Positions 17,894-27,134 of a DNA stretch of 64,000 nt are shown piece by piece (within the stretch, counting starts at the first letter, position 1; the number at the start of each line of letters is the position of its first letter). The notes beneath the pieces are model-generated. The model worked only from the letters and a program-made list of their open reading frames with translations. It had not been told where the DNA came from and ran no database searches. Made by a program: the position numbers and the translations under genes. This DNA comes from Lutibacter flavus. GTDB taxonomy: Bacteria > Bacteroidota > Bacteroidia > Flavobacteriales > Flavobacteriaceae. The stretch spans positions 111,001-175,000 of the forward strand of contig NZ_FZNX01000007.1 of the NCBI RefSeq assembly GCF_900188355.1, given 5' to 3'.

Positions 17894-17955
17894 ATTATAT
17901 GCTTTTAATTATTAATAAATTCCTGTACAAAGATGACGTATAAAACGTGATTTTA

Positions 17956-17997
17956 TTAGTTCGAAAAGCAGTACAATTTGTTCTAAAAGAATTTTAC
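17956..17997 (-). promoter_or_regulatory. Putative AraC-type operator upstream of the 53-aa gene operon
   Basis: Half-sites TTAGTTCGAAAAGCAGTACAA and TTTGTTCTAAAAGAATTTTAC in direct repeat at 21 bp. On the minus strand the motif is followed about 14 bp later by CATCTTTG, a good Bacteroidota -7 box, so a bound AraC protein would sit over the -33 region as a class II activator. The ATG of the 53-aa gene is about 40 bp further on. Confidence 0.55.
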
Positions 17998-18026
17998 TCT
18001 CTATTATGAAATCATCTTTTTAAATT

Positions 18027-18497
18027 CTACCAATATTCGAAAATTTTAGAAATCCTACCTTTTCTAAACTCAATAAGAGTCATATTAATTTCTCCTTCTA
18101 CAGTTTTATCATTCACCTTTTTAATAAATCGCTTATTAACCGCAATTGCATTAAGTCCAACTATCTTGTTAATTATTTGAATATCTATAACTTTACCATT
18201 ATAGGATCCTTTTTCTTGATTTCGTTTATATCCGGTATATAGATTTTCTCTTGTATAAACTCCTCCATATTTTGGGTGAACATATATAAACTCCTCTGTA
18301 AATAAGCTAAAGATATTATCAATATCATCTATGTTTGACCCTGATTGAAAAACTTTAAGATTCAATTCATAATATTTTTCTAGTACAACATTTAACGAGT
18401 CTTTGTGAGTCATCTTAATTTCTTGGGCATTAATTTTTCCAATTAAGAAAAAAATAAATAAAATTGAGAGTAGATTAGTTACTGTTTTTTTCATCAT
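18027..18497 (-). CDS. Exported DUF4440/SnoaL-like protein
   Basis: The reading frame is open from 18542, but the first 15 codons overlap the previous gene. Starting at Met 18497 gives a proper signal peptide (MMKKTVTN to KINAQ) and a start 7 bp after the upstream stop. The remaining ~130 residues form a DUF4440/NTF2-like domain (LFTEEFIYVHPKYGGVYTR, IVGLNAIAVNKRFIKK, INMTLIEFRKGRISKIFEYW). Function unknown; the fold holds small ligands. The last gene of the long operon that begins at 22417. A fossil of its 3' end lies at 351-500. Confidence 0.72.
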   Translation of the reverse strand: MMKKTVTNLLSILFIFFLIGKINAQEIKMTHKDSLNVVLEKYYELNLKVFQSGSNIDDIDNIFSLFTEEFIYVHPKYGGVYTRENLYTGYKRNQEKGSYNGKVIDIQIINKIVGLNAIAVNKRFIKKVNDKTVEGEINMTLIEFRKGRISKIFEYW

Positions 18498-18504
18498 TGC
18501 TATT

Positions 18505-18849
18505 TTAGACCATTGATTTATTACAATACGTTGCGTTTTCAAAATCTCGTATATTCATTGATATAATTGGAACCTTTGGAAAAATTCTTTTTAGTTCTGA
18601 AATAATACTTCTTGACAACCTATTTTTTTGTTCACTAGTTCTACCTTCCATGATATTGGCAAAAATGTGAATGAAATCGTCTTTACTGTTTCCAATATTA
18701 TAAAATTTAAAGGGATTAATCCTCACTTTAATATCTCCTTTATCAAATAAATTTGTTGCTTCTGCTGTATCATATACTTTTTGCATAATCTCGTTTGGAG
18801 ATTTTAGTGAAATAATATTTTCTGAGCAGTCTATTACAAAATGTGGCAT
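18505..18849 (-). CDS. 5-carboxymethyl-2-hydroxymuconate isomerase-like (tautomerase superfamily)
   Basis: 114 residues of the CHMI family. The catalytic Pro follows the initiator Met (MPHFVIDCSENI), and the family segments VRINPFKFYNIG and DFIHIFANIMEGRTSEQKN are present. CHMI tautomerises a ring-cleavage product in homoprotocatechuate breakdown; none of the other genes of that pathway are here, so a different keto-enol substrate is likely. It lies in an operon with CMD, NmrA and anthrone-oxygenase-like genes, which together suggest handling of aromatic or quinone-like compounds. Confidence 0.75.
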   Translation of the reverse strand: MPHFVIDCSENIISLKSPNEIMQKVYDTAEATNLFDKGDIKVRINPFKFYNIGNSKDDFIHIFANIMEGRTSEQKNRLSRSIISELKRIFPKVPIISMNIRDFENATYCNKSMV

Positions 18850-18887
18850 AACTATTTGTTTAATATTTGGTTGATAAAAACGTATTA

Positions 18888-19925
18888 CTAATTTATTAAA
18901 TTGTTAATTGATAAAATTATTCGGTCTGCTATTTGTTTTGCTGATGTAACCTTAGATAAGTCTTCATATAACTCTCCATTTTGCCCTGAATAGTGACCAT
19001 GACCAATAAGCTGCATGATCTTATAAGTTTTTGCATCAAAATCGTTAGGGGATATTTCTGCAGAATAAATTAATGATGGTTGTCCTACTTGCCCAGAGCC
19101 AGAATAAATCTTATCCTGAGGGAATTTATCCTTTGTGTAATATTCATTCCAATCGTAAGATTGATTTAATTCAACTATTATTTTATAATTACCTTTGTCT
19201 ATTTTACTCTTTGAATTAATGATAAAATTACCCGTTGGTGTTGCCCCTGAATATGCATCTATATCGCTAGAGTTTCCTAATGGCATATAAAGTCCATCTT
19301 CGGCTTTAATGCCACGCTTGTGCGACCAATAAGGTAGAGCCTCAGGTCTTCTTACTGTAGCTGATTCCCATTTGCCTTCTTTTTTCTTTCCAAAATCAAA
19401 TGTACTGGAAGAAATGACTCTTGAAATGTATAAAGTTTGAATATAGTTTCCATTAATGTCTTCTATCCAAATTGCAAACAATGGATATTGAAACGCACTT
19501 CCTTTTTTCAATTCAACACTAACAAGTTTACCTCCTGCGGATTTCTTTAAATCTATAACCTGATAATCAAAATTTACCTCTTTCTTACCAAGTTGTTCAT
19601 TACGAATTTGATTACCAAAAGCATATAACCTATTTAATAGCGGAAGTTCAAAATAAACACCTAGCGTTAATATAATTGCTACAAATACTATTAGTGGACT
19701 TTGCAATTTTTTAAACTTTGATAATCGCTTACCAATAATGTAGTTTCTTAAAGGTAATTTATTATTGACAATATGAAAAACCATTGCCAACATAAACAAC
19801 AAAGCAAAAAATGTGTGTAATGATGCTATATTTTTTTTAAAAGGCAAAAAATACATTAAGATACCTGATCCTATTAAAACCAATAATAAAATCAATAAAA
19901 TATTACCTATTAGACGTCTATTCAT
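18888..19925 (-). CDS. Membrane-anchored DUF2271 protein
   Basis: 345 residues. Three N-terminal membrane segments (about 7-28, 36-54, 76-96) include a FHIVNN motif of the DUF4405/cytochrome-b561-like kind that could hold haem. The rest is a large periplasmic DUF2271 domain (FAIWIEDINGNYIQTLYISR, RRPEALPYWSHKRG, YSGATPTGNF, YSAEISPND). DUF2271 proteins occur beside flavin and iron redox systems; the function is not established. Same operon as the NmrA-like gene 17 bp upstream. Confidence 0.72.
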   Translation of the reverse strand: MNRRLIGNILLILLLVLIGSGILMYFLPFKKNIASLHTFFALLFMLAMVFHIVNNKLPLRNYIIGKRLSKFKKLQSPLIVFVAIILTLGVYFELPLLNRLYAFGNQIRNEQLGKKEVNFDYQVIDLKKSAGGKLVSVELKKGSAFQYPLFAIWIEDINGNYIQTLYISRVISSSTFDFGKKKEGKWESATVRRPEALPYWSHKRGIKAEDGLYMPLGNSSDIDAYSGATPTGNFIINSKSKIDKGNYKIIVELNQSYDWNEYYTKDKFPQDKIYSGSGQVGQPSLIYSAEISPNDFDAKTYKIMQLIGHGHYSGQNGELYEDLSKVTSAKQIADRIILSINNLIN

Positions 19926-19942
19926 TTCAAACAGTTTAAATA

Positions 19943-20782
19943 TTAGTTAGCATCAACTTTGGGGGTCCAAACACCAAATCGAGCATTTTCTTTTACATAC
20001 TCTGCGAAATCTTTAGGTTTTCTACCTAACACTTTTTCAATGTCGTTGGTAATTTCAGAATTGTCAGGATTACCTAGAACTTCAGAAAATAGATATTCTA
20101 TTAACCAAATAAAATTATCAGGCACGCCTTGTTGCTTCATTACACGTACATAGGCAGGTAAAGTAATTGGCGTAAAAGCAATTTCTCTCTCTGTTACTTC
20201 CGAAATTTCTTGAATAACTTCTCTAAAAGTTAACAATCTAGGTCCTGTAAGTTGATAGATTTTACCATTATGTTCTTTATTCAATAAAGTTGTTACTACT
20301 ACATCTGCAATATCATCTGTATCTACATAAGGAACTTTTGCTTCCGCTTGTGGAAGAGCTATAAAACCCTCTAAAATTGGTTCTAAGAAAAAACTTTCAC
20401 TAAAGTTTTGATTAAACCAACTAGCTCTAACAATGGTATAGTCTAATCCTGAATGAATAACAACTTGCTCACAAAGCTCAGCTTCTCTTTCACCTTTTCC
20501 TGAAAGTAACACTAATTTTTTTACTCTACATCGTTTTGCTTGTTTTGTTAAATCTTCTATTGCTTGTAATGCCCCAGGAACCGCTAAATCTGGTTGAAAC
20601 GTAATATACACTTTATCCATGTCTTGCATAGCTTCATTCCAAGTTTCAGAGTTATCCCAATCAAATGAAGGCGATGCTGATCGAGAGCCAATTCTAACGT
20701 TGTGTCCAGCCTCTATTAATTTACTTGCTACTTTGCGGCCTGTTTTTCCAGTTCCGCCGATTACTAAAATATTTTCTTTCAT
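19943..20782 (-). CDS. NmrA-like NAD(P)-binding protein
   Basis: 279 residues of the atypical short-chain dehydrogenase (NmrA/HSCARG) group. Dinucleotide loop GGTGKTGRKV (9-18), GRSASPSFDW after the second strand (NADPH selection), and LSGKGEREAE in the place of the active-site strand. Such proteins either reduce quinones (QOR2 type) or sense the NADPH/NADP ratio. It overlaps nothing but starts 8 bp after the CMD gene stop, so it is in the same operon. Confidence 0.85.
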   Translation of the reverse strand: MKENILVIGGTGKTGRKVASKLIEAGHNVRIGSRSASPSFDWDNSETWNEAMQDMDKVYITFQPDLAVPGALQAIEDLTKQAKRCRVKKLVLLSGKGEREAELCEQVVIHSGLDYTIVRASWFNQNFSESFFLEPILEGFIALPQAEAKVPYVDTDDIADVVVTTLLNKEHNGKIYQLTGPRLLTFREVIQEISEVTEREIAFTPITLPAYVRVMKQQGVPDNFIWLIEYLFSEVLGNPDNSEITNDIEKVLGRKPKDFAEYVKENARFGVWTPKVDAN

Positions 20783-20790
20783 GATTTTAA

Positions 20791-21387
20791 TTATTTATTA
20801 AAAGTTTTTATTTTTTTTAGATTACTCTTTTTTATTTGGTTTTTAATTAATCCTATAAACCAAGGAACACTATATCCTTTTTTATGTAGATGTTGTCCTC
20901 CAAATTGATAGATAGCTTTATTTCCTCTTACACCATGACCATCAAGTAATCTATTGTAAAAATTAAAGAGACATCCAATCAAAATAGCATCATAAAGATC
21001 ATCTTCAAACCATCCAGCTATTAAAACCAAATCTACATCTCGCTGTACTATTTCACTTGGACTTAAAGTGAGTTTTTTTAAATATTTAAAAATTGGTTTT
21101 AATTTATTTTCTACGGGAGCTGTTTCAATATTATCGATTAGTTTTTCAATAATCTTTGGATTTGCACCAAATTGCTGTGCAACAATCTTATGAGAACCAA
21201 AGCAAAAACTACAAGCATTTAGTCCTGAAACATATGCTGCCATCATCTCCTTTTCTACTGAAGTAAAAGTTGATTTCCCTCTCATTATTCGTTGGGAAAC
21301 TTTATCCATTGGACCAAGTCTTTTTCGGTCGTTAAAAGTGATATCTGTAATGTCAGATAAATCATCTAAATGTTTAAAAAAAGGCAT
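20791..21387 (-). CDS. Carboxymuconolactone decarboxylase-like / AhpD-fold protein
   Basis: 198 residues of the peroxidase-related CMD subfamily. The redox centre is CSFCFGSHK (CxxC followed by His, about 78-86) within the six-helix AhpD fold. AhpD-type proteins use the two cysteines to reduce peroxides or peroxiredoxins. A similar but shorter CMD protein is encoded at 30759. The 130-bp gap upstream holds a 36-codon basic frame of doubtful reality. Confidence 0.82.
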   Translation of the reverse strand: MPFFKHLDDLSDITDITFNDRKRLGPMDKVSQRIMRGKSTFTSVEKEMMAAYVSGLNACSFCFGSHKIVAQQFGANPKIIEKLIDNIETAPVENKLKPIFKYLKKLTLSPSEIVQRDVDLVLIAGWFEDDLYDAILIGCLFNFYNRLLDGHGVRGNKAIYQFGGQHLHKKGYSVPWFIGLIKNQIKKSNLKKIKTFNK

Positions 21388-21519
21388 ATTATTTTGTTTT
21401 ATTTATTCCTAAAATTTTATTGAATTTTTTTACTTCACATCTATAAAATTTTGATAATTTATTTTTTAGTTTTTGATGTTTTGCTATTGTAATTTTCATA
21501 AGTTTAATTTGTTTACAGA

Positions 21520-22011
21520 TTAATTCTTTATTAATGCAGTTATAATTAGTAATAAAAATGAAATAGTGGAAGCAACAGTTCTAATTAAATGTAAGCGATT
21601 CCATTTATCTTCAAACTTATCTCGTAGTTGTTTTAATTCTTCTATACTAGCAGCACCTAAATCAGTTTTATCTAGTATTTCATTTAATGGTACGTTACCA
21701 AAAATTGTGATGAGTAGTACACCAAAAAAGTAAACGGCTGTAGCAGCTATTAATAACCACATAATGTTTGTAGCACCTTTAAAAAAACACAAATTGATTA
21801 GGTTTAATAGAAAAGGTCCAAAAAACACTATTAAAAATAACGGATTAATAATAGCCCTATTCATTTTTTGAAATGCTTGTAAAAACCCAATATTGTCTAA
21901 TCTACCTATTCCAGGTGTAATAGCATTAGACCAAGTAAAGCATAATCCAGCGGATAAACCTGTTAATGCAATTAAGGTTGTCAATAATAAATTTTGAATT
22001 GTTACCTCCAT
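21520..22011 (-). CDS. DUF1772 (anthrone-oxygenase-like) membrane protein
   Basis: 163 residues counted from Met 22011, which avoids overlapping the upstream gene by 59 bp. Four membrane helices are visible (about 6-25, 49-68, 77-96, 140-160), along with the family's LSAGLCFTWSNAITPGIGRL in helix 1 and VPLNEILDKTDL after helix 3. DUF1772 includes enzymes called anthrone oxygenases, but most bacterial members are uncharacterised. It follows the DUF5367 gene by 4 bp in the same operon. Confidence 0.82.
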   Translation of the reverse strand: MEVTIQNLLLTTLIALTGLSAGLCFTWSNAITPGIGRLDNIGFLQAFQKMNRAIINPLFLIVFFGPFLLNLINLCFFKGATNIMWLLIAATAVYFFGVLLITIFGNVPLNEILDKTDLGAASIEELKQLRDKFEDKWNRLHLIRTVASTISFLLLIITALIKN

Positions 22012-22015
22012 GATT

Positions 22016-22417
22016 CTACTTATTTGATTTGTTGATAACAGAGTGCACTCGGGCGTACCAGTAAAGTACTGCAACTGCTAAAAATTCAAATGCGATAATC
22101 CAAAACTCTGCTGCCGTAAAAAATTGGTAATAACTTCCTCCGTTTGGAATCTCAAATAAAGGAACTGTAATCAGAGCGTCTAAAGTTACACTCGTTAGTA
22201 ACATTGTTTGCCCAACCTTCATTCCATGTGTACGATTGTCTTTTTTATAATAGTAATAACACCCTATCCAAACTAGTGGAATAACTACAATAAAGAGAAC
22301 TATGTTTGCTTGTGTATATGCATCTTTTAAAATTGGTACATAATATGAGCTTGAATAAAAGAATACTGCGATAATCCAAATAATTATACCTATTAAAATT
22401 GCTCGTTTTGTTTTCAT
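22016..22417 (-). CDS. DUF5367-like four-helix membrane protein
   Basis: 133 residues with four membrane segments (about 7-24, 38-56, 68-87, 101-121). Family-type features are KRAILIGIIIWIIAVFFY at the N-terminus and VPILKDAYTQ in the first loop. Function unknown. First gene of an eight-gene run that reaches to 18027, with the AraC gene and the operator at 22471-22512 immediately upstream. Confidence 0.75.
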   Translation of the reverse strand: MKTKRAILIGIIIWIIAVFFYSSSYYVPILKDAYTQANIVLFIVVIPLVWIGCYYYYKKDNRTHGMKVGQTMLLTSVTLDALITVPLFEIPNGGSYYQFFTAAEFWIIAFEFLAVAVLYWYARVHSVINKSNK

Positions 22418-22470
22418 GTCTTTACAAGTTTAAATTATAAGACAAAATTATCGCAACTCTAAAAGAGTGA

Positions 22471-22512
22471 CTTATCTGAAAAGAATTATGATTTGTTCGA
22501 AAAGGAGTTTAC
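22471..22512 (-). promoter_or_regulatory. Putative AraC-type operator between araC-like gene and its neighbour operon
   Basis: Half-sites CTTATCTGAAAAGAATTATGA and TTTGTTCGAAAAGGAGTTTAC in direct repeat, 21 bp apart. The second overlaps the stop codon of the AraC gene. On the minus strand TAATTTTG (22443-22450) is a perfect TAnnTTTG -7 box downstream of the site, about 25 bp before the DUF5367 ATG. This is the arrangement expected for an activator that switches on the adjoining operon. Confidence 0.58.
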
Positions 22513-23363
22513 TTAATTTGACTAGGTCTGTAACCAAACTTTTTTTCAAAGGCATTTGAAAATGAACTAAGACTATCATATCCTACGTGCCAAGCTGCTT
22601 CTTGAACTGTTGATTCCTGATTTCTAATCATTTTGTGAGCTAAAGTAAGGCGTTCGTTTTGAAGGTATTTAAAGACAGGTACACCAAAAAACTCTTTAAA
22701 GTCCTTTTTTAATTTAAACGTATTTAATCCAATTTGTCGAGATATTTCATTAAGAGAAGGTGGATTATCCAAGTTATTCAATAAAATGTCTTTGGCTTTA
22801 TTTAGCTTTTCGCGTTCTGAGGTTTTAATCTTTTCAGTTTTCAAGTTTGCTAGTTGACCAAAAAAATGAGAAAGCAACGCCGTAATTTGACTTCTAAAGA
22901 ACATCATTTTTGTTTTACCTTCATACTGAATGTTAAATAATGAGTCTACAATTAATTGCATTTCAGGTGTCATAATAAAACTTGGCCCTTCCACATAATG
23001 ATCTGAAGGGTTAACTAATTGATTAAGCATTTCACCAAATAACTCTCCTTCTTGGTTAGGAAGGTTGTCTATTATATTTGCAGATGTTGCAATTACTATA
23101 CATTCTAATGGTTTTAAGGTAGATACCGTATGGATGAATTCTACTTTTTCATCCGCATAAAATGAAAGAGCTAGGCCTTTGGTGTATTGAAAGGCTTTTT
23201 CCTTTTCTCCATATTTGACAGTTAAATCAACATTTCCAGAGCCATAAAATGCCACTGCAATTATAGGTTCATCAAAGAAACAAGAATCAACTGATGGAAT
23301 ATCCGAACTACCTGTTTCTACTAGAATTGTGAAATCATTTATATCAATTATATCTCTAGTCAT
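22509..23363 (-). CDS. AraC-family transcriptional activator 1
   Basis: 284 residues: an N-terminal ligand or dimer domain (about 1-170) without a recognised family, and a C-terminal double-HTH AraC domain (~185-284) with NEISRQIGLNTFKLKKDFKE and VQEAAWHVGYDSLSSFSNAF plus the closing KKFGYRPSQIK. Probably the regulator that reads the five 42-bp elements at 280, 570, 11993, 17956 and 22471, because one of them sits directly at its own 3' end in front of the next operon. The inducer is unknown. A sensor of redox or aromatic stress would fit the target genes. Confidence 0.88.
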   Translation of the reverse strand: MTRDIIDINDFTILVETGSSDIPSVDSCFFDEPIIAVAFYGSGNVDLTVKYGEKEKAFQYTKGLALSFYADEKVEFIHTVSTLKPLECIVIATSANIIDNLPNQEGELFGEMLNQLVNPSDHYVEGPSFIMTPEMQLIVDSLFNIQYEGKTKMMFFRSQITALLSHFFGQLANLKTEKIKTSEREKLNKAKDILLNNLDNPPSLNEISRQIGLNTFKLKKDFKEFFGVPVFKYLQNERLTLAHKMIRNQESTVQEAAWHVGYDSLSSFSNAFEKKFGYRPSQIK

Positions 23364-23933
23364 AAATAAATAACAAAATTACAAAATTTTTTTATACTAA
23401 ATTTCTCTTGTGACCATTGGAAATATGTAATAATCCGCTGTGAAGTTCATATCTAAGCGCTTGTTTGAACAAAAATGTAACTGCAAAATAGATTTGAGAA
23501 ATAGATATAATTGGTCGTTGGGGTATTTCTGTTTGATTCTAAAAGCAATATATTATGTAGTCTAGTTGGATGATGGACCATTAAAAAAATACAATTACAA
23601 GTTTTTTGAGCATAGAAATTCAAACTAGATTTTCTTGTTTAGATAGTCATCTTTAGCATTTCATTGAGGTAAATCAGCAGAATATTTATCCTAGTCAGAT
23701 TGTACCCATTTATTAACTTTTTTAGTTTTAGTTGAGCGAGATCTATTTAGAATTCGGGGAATGTAAGCTTAGGTCATATTTAGTTTTAAAGAGTTTCAAT
23801 TTGTATTCTTTAATTATGAGAAAGTCGACAATTCTTTTTCCGTATCATATCAACAATCTATAAATTTAGATTCGTTGCGTTAAGTTATCGAGAATAGGTT
23901 GAATTTTGTATATTCTGTACAACGTATTAATAT
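23364..23933. other. Non-coding stretch
   Basis: About 570 bp upstream of the AraC gene with stop codons in all frames and no recognisable domain. It includes the AraC promoter region near 23364-23480. Several short fragments (for example 23740-23790) look like decayed coding sequence, but no family can be named. Confidence 0.4.
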
Positions 23934-24051
23934 TAATATAAGAAAAGTTTCGAATTTTTATTATTTAGTTTATAATTTACTGAAATAAAAGAATAGCGAT
24001 TCAAGTTAGTACTCAACCCGCTATTACTTATTATATTGTTGTATGAAGTGA
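23934..24051 (-). repeat. attC-like palindromic intergenic element
   Basis: Starts GTACAACGTATTAATATTAA and ends CCGCTATTACTTATTATATTG plus TTGTATGAAG beside the stop of the HMA gene. The stem elements AAGAATAGCGATTCAAG and CAACCCGCTATTAC resemble those of the elements at 1128 and 4708. Confidence 0.45.
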
Positions 24052-24264
24052 TTATCCTATTCTTTCAATATTGAAACCAACTTTCTTTACCGCACTAACA
24101 ACATCTTCCTCGGAAGCAGAATTAGATTTAACCGTAAGGATCTTCTGAGAATTGTTTAAATCTACATCCCATTCTTCAATCCCCTTTTCGTTATTAAGTT
24201 GAGGGCTAACTTTTGACAAGCAACCTGTACAATTAATATTTGTTTTAAATTTTAAATTTTCCAT
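24052..24264 (-). CDS. HMA-domain metal chaperone, intact
   Basis: A single 70-residue heavy-metal-associated domain with beta-alpha-beta order and the metal motif NCTGC near the start (residues 11-15). Such free-standing HMA proteins bind Cu(I) and hand it to a copper ATPase; copA lies 0.5 kb upstream on the same strand. A paralogue with a frameshift lies at 29712-29922. Confidence 0.85.
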   Translation of the reverse strand: MENLKFKTNINCTGCLSKVSPQLNNEKGIEEWDVDLNNSQKILTVKSNSASEEDVVSAVKKVGFNIERIG

Positions 24265-24307
24265 GATATATAATTTTATATTAATTATTGAAATGATTTT
24301 CGATTAT

Positions 24308-24709
24308 TTAAGACTTAGTTTCAACTTTATGGTATTCAACTAAACTTATAAGTGTTGATTTTTTTAATGAAAGTAAGTAAATATGCATTACTGCTATCAT
24401 CAAACCAGATATGATTCCCTCTAAGTCTACAGCTAAATGAAATGCGATTATTCCATACGTAACAGGTACCATTAATAATAACCCTACAATAGAATACTTT
24501 CGAGTCAATAATAATAGACCTGAAATTGCTTCGACCACACCCACCGTTGGAAGTATAAACTTATTTGCCATTAAGCCGGTAAAAGCAGCTATAAGATCTT
24601 CATCCATTACATGGTTATGAGGAATAAATTCAAAGAATTTATCCAATCCAAATAGTAATAGTCCTAAACCAAATACCATTCTTATGATGTTATTAATTTT
24701 TGTTTTCAT
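24308..24709 (-). CDS. DoxX-like membrane protein
   Basis: 133 residues with four membrane helices. The first carries RMVFGLGLLLFGLDKFFEF, the DoxX-type opening, and VVEAISGLLLL follows in helix 2. The family is of uncertain function, sometimes linked to thiosulfate or redox stress. It sits between the HMA chaperone (43 bp gap) and copA. On the minus strand TATCTTTG (about 24742) gives it a Bacteroidota -7 box of its own. Confidence 0.75.
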   Translation of the reverse strand: MKTKINNIIRMVFGLGLLLFGLDKFFEFIPHNHVMDEDLIAAFTGLMANKFILPTVGVVEAISGLLLLTRKYSIVGLLLMVPVTYGIIAFHLAVDLEGIISGLMIAVMHIYLLSLKKSTLISLVEYHKVETKS

Positions 24710-24805
24710 AATTACTTAATATTTTATTTGTTATTGAATACAAAGATAATTTGCCACTGAGGAGAATACCTTATGCTTTTTTGTAATTGTTTTATGATAT
24801 TTTGT

Positions 24806-27043
24806 TTAAAGTTTACTGGATTTTAGTCGCAAGCTGTTTGCTACAACAGAGACTGAACTAAATGCCATTGCGGCACCAGCGATCATAGGATCTAGTAGGA
24901 AACCATTAATTGGATAAAGAATACCTGCTGCTATTGGAATACCAACCACATTGTAAATAAATGCCCAAAATAAATTCTGACGAATTCCTTGAACGGTGTT
25001 GGTGGAGAGTTGCAAGGCTTTAGGAATTGACTCCAAATCCGATGTGATCAATGTCATTTTCGCCACATCCATTGCAATATCCGATCCGTGACCCATAGCT
25101 ATACTCACATCTGCTTGCGCTAAAGCATGTGAATCATTAATACCGTCTCCAACCATAGCTACAATTTGTCCTTGATCTTGTAGATTTTTCACAAAATCTG
25201 CCTTATCCGAAGGTAAAACTTCTCCTTTATAATCTGTTAATCCTACTTCCTTGGCAACAGCTCTAGCTGTTTGATTATTATCTCCCGTTAGCATATAAAC
25301 TTTTATACCTCTATTTATGAGCTTACTAATGGCTGATTTTGAAGAGGCTTTAATTTTATCAGCAATAGCAATAACTGCAACTATTTGCTCTCCAGAAGCG
25401 AAAAATATGACGGTCTTTGCTTCCTCTTGCCATGTGTTTGCTTGGGCTAATAAAGTCTCATTTAGTGCAATATTTTTATCTTGTATTAACTTGTGGTTTC
25501 CGACATAGAATTTTAATCCATCATTGGTAACGGCTTTTACTCCTTTTCCTGTAATGCTCTCAAAATTTGCCAGTTCAACAACTGCAGTTCCTGTCTCCTT
25601 AAGCTTTTTTACGACAGCACTTGCCAAAGGATGTTCTGATTGTGCTTCAATAGACATTAATATACTTGACAACTTATCCTGATTTGTGTTTTCTGCCCAA
25701 ATCATATTTGTAACAGTAGGTTTACCTTCAGTAATAGTGCCTGTTTTATCTAGCACTATGGCATTAACCTTATGTCCTAATTCTAAACTTTCAGCGTCTT
25801 TAATTAGAATGTTGTTTTCGGCCCCTATACCAACGCCAACCATAATTGCTGTAGGGGTAGCAAGACCAAGGGCACATGGACATGCAATAACCAATACTGC
25901 AACCGATGTTAGTAAAGCATGAGTAAAAGCATCATTGCCGCCAAATATCATCCATACAATAAAGGTCAAAATAGAAATACTCATAACAACAGGGACAAAT
26001 ATTCCTGCAATTTTATCTACTAGTTTCTGAACAGGTGCTTTACTTCCTTGAGCTTCTTGCACCATTTTGATAATTTGGGAAAGTAATGTTTCACTACCTA
26101 CTTTTTTTGCTTCAAACTGAAAGCTTCCTTTTTGATTCACCGTTCCTGCAAATACTTTTTCTCCTTTGTTTTTTGCTACAGCAATTGGTTCACCTGTAAT
26201 CATACTTTCATCAACATACGAATGACCAGAAGATACTATTCCGTCAACAGGGATTTTTTCACCAGGACGTACCACAATAATATTCCCTTTTTCTACGGAT
26301 GCTATTGGTGTTTCTTGCTCTACACCATCAATAAGAACTATTAGTGATTTAGGTTGAAGTCCCATTAATTTTTTAATGGCCGAAGAAGTATTAGACTTAG
26401 CTTTTTCCTCCATCAATTTACCTAATGAGATGAAAGTAATAATCACGGTTGCCGCTTCGTAATATACATGCGGTTGAATACCTCTTGCAATCCAGAATTC
26501 AGGAAAAAGCGTATTGAATAAACTAAATAAAAAAGCGACACCTGTACTTAAAGCCACTAAGGTATCCATATTAGCCTTTCGGTATTTTGCTTGTTTCCAT
26601 GCATTAATGTAAAAAACACGTCCAAAATAGAAGAGAATTGGTATTGTGAGCCCTAATGAAATCCATCTCCCAGGCGCCCAATCCATAAAAAACATGCCTA
26701 TTACGAATATTGGAAATGTTAGAATTGCTGACCAAATTGTTCTCTTTTTTACATCTTGATAATGCTCACGTTGCATCTCTGCTTGTGCTTCGATTGGATC
26801 TTCTACATTTATAATAAGATCATAACCAACACTCCGTAAGGAGTTTTGTAAATCAGTTTCTTTTATTGCATCGTCATATTCTACTAATACCGAATTGGAA
26901 GCAAAATTGACACTTGCCTGACTAACTCCTTCTGTATTGGTTAAAATGGACTCTACGCTGGAAGCACAAGCCGCACAAGTCATACCTGTTACTGGAAAGG
27001 ATTCTTTTTTACTTTTTTTATTCACTGAAACTATTGTATCCAT
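24806..27043 (-). CDS. copA: Cu(I)-exporting P1B-type ATPase
   Basis: 745 residues. One N-terminal HMA domain with [12 protein letters not shown] (Cys23, Cys26), eight predicted membrane helices, the membrane metal site [11 protein letters not shown], the phosphorylation motif [11 protein letters not shown], the actuator TGEP loop, the HP nucleotide-site motif SEHPLA, and the hinge [20 protein letters not shown]. All signs point to inner-membrane copper export driven by ATP. Most bacterial CopA proteins have one or two HMA domains, so the length is normal. Its upstream neighbour is the HMA-AraC regulator. Confidence 0.97.
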   Translation of the reverse strand: MDTIVSVNKKSKKESFPVTGMTCAACASSVESILTNTEGVSQASVNFASNSVLVEYDDAIKETDLQNSLRSVGYDLIINVEDPIEAQAEMQREHYQDVKKRTIWSAILTFPIFVIGMFFMDWAPGRWISLGLTIPILFYFGRVFYINAWKQAKYRKANMDTLVALSTGVAFLFSLFNTLFPEFWIARGIQPHVYYEAATVIITFISLGKLMEEKAKSNTSSAIKKLMGLQPKSLIVLIDGVEQETPIASVEKGNIIVVRPGEKIPVDGIVSSGHSYVDESMITGEPIAVAKNKGEKVFAGTVNQKGSFQFEAKKVGSETLLSQIIKMVQEAQGSKAPVQKLVDKIAGIFVPVVMSISILTFIVWMIFGGNDAFTHALLTSVAVLVIACPCALGLATPTAIMVGVGIGAENNILIKDAESLELGHKVNAIVLDKTGTITEGKPTVTNMIWAENTNQDKLSSILMSIEAQSEHPLASAVVKKLKETGTAVVELANFESITGKGVKAVTNDGLKFYVGNHKLIQDKNIALNETLLAQANTWQEEAKTVIFFASGEQIVAVIAIADKIKASSKSAISKLINRGIKVYMLTGDNNQTARAVAKEVGLTDYKGEVLPSDKADFVKNLQDQGQIVAMVGDGINDSHALAQADVSIAMGHGSDIAMDVAKMTLITSDLESIPKALQLSTNTVQGIRQNLFWAFIYNVVGIPIAAGILYPINGFLLDPMIAGAAMAFSSVSVVANSLRLKSSKL

Positions 27044-27134
27044 ATTTTTAAAGTTTTTAAACTACGATACAAAAGTCGGAAGGTTACATTAATTATTTAT
27101 TATGGTATTCTGTTTTCCTTTTATAAGATTTTGA

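Noticed and set aside
21389..21499. 36-codon basic frame before the CMD gene
   Set aside because: Coupled in position but composed mostly of Lys/Asn/Ile in AT-rich DNA; no support beyond an ATG.
22012..22074. Earlier start of the DUF1772 gene
   Set aside because: It would overlap the upstream gene by 59 bp and add a non-family N-terminus.
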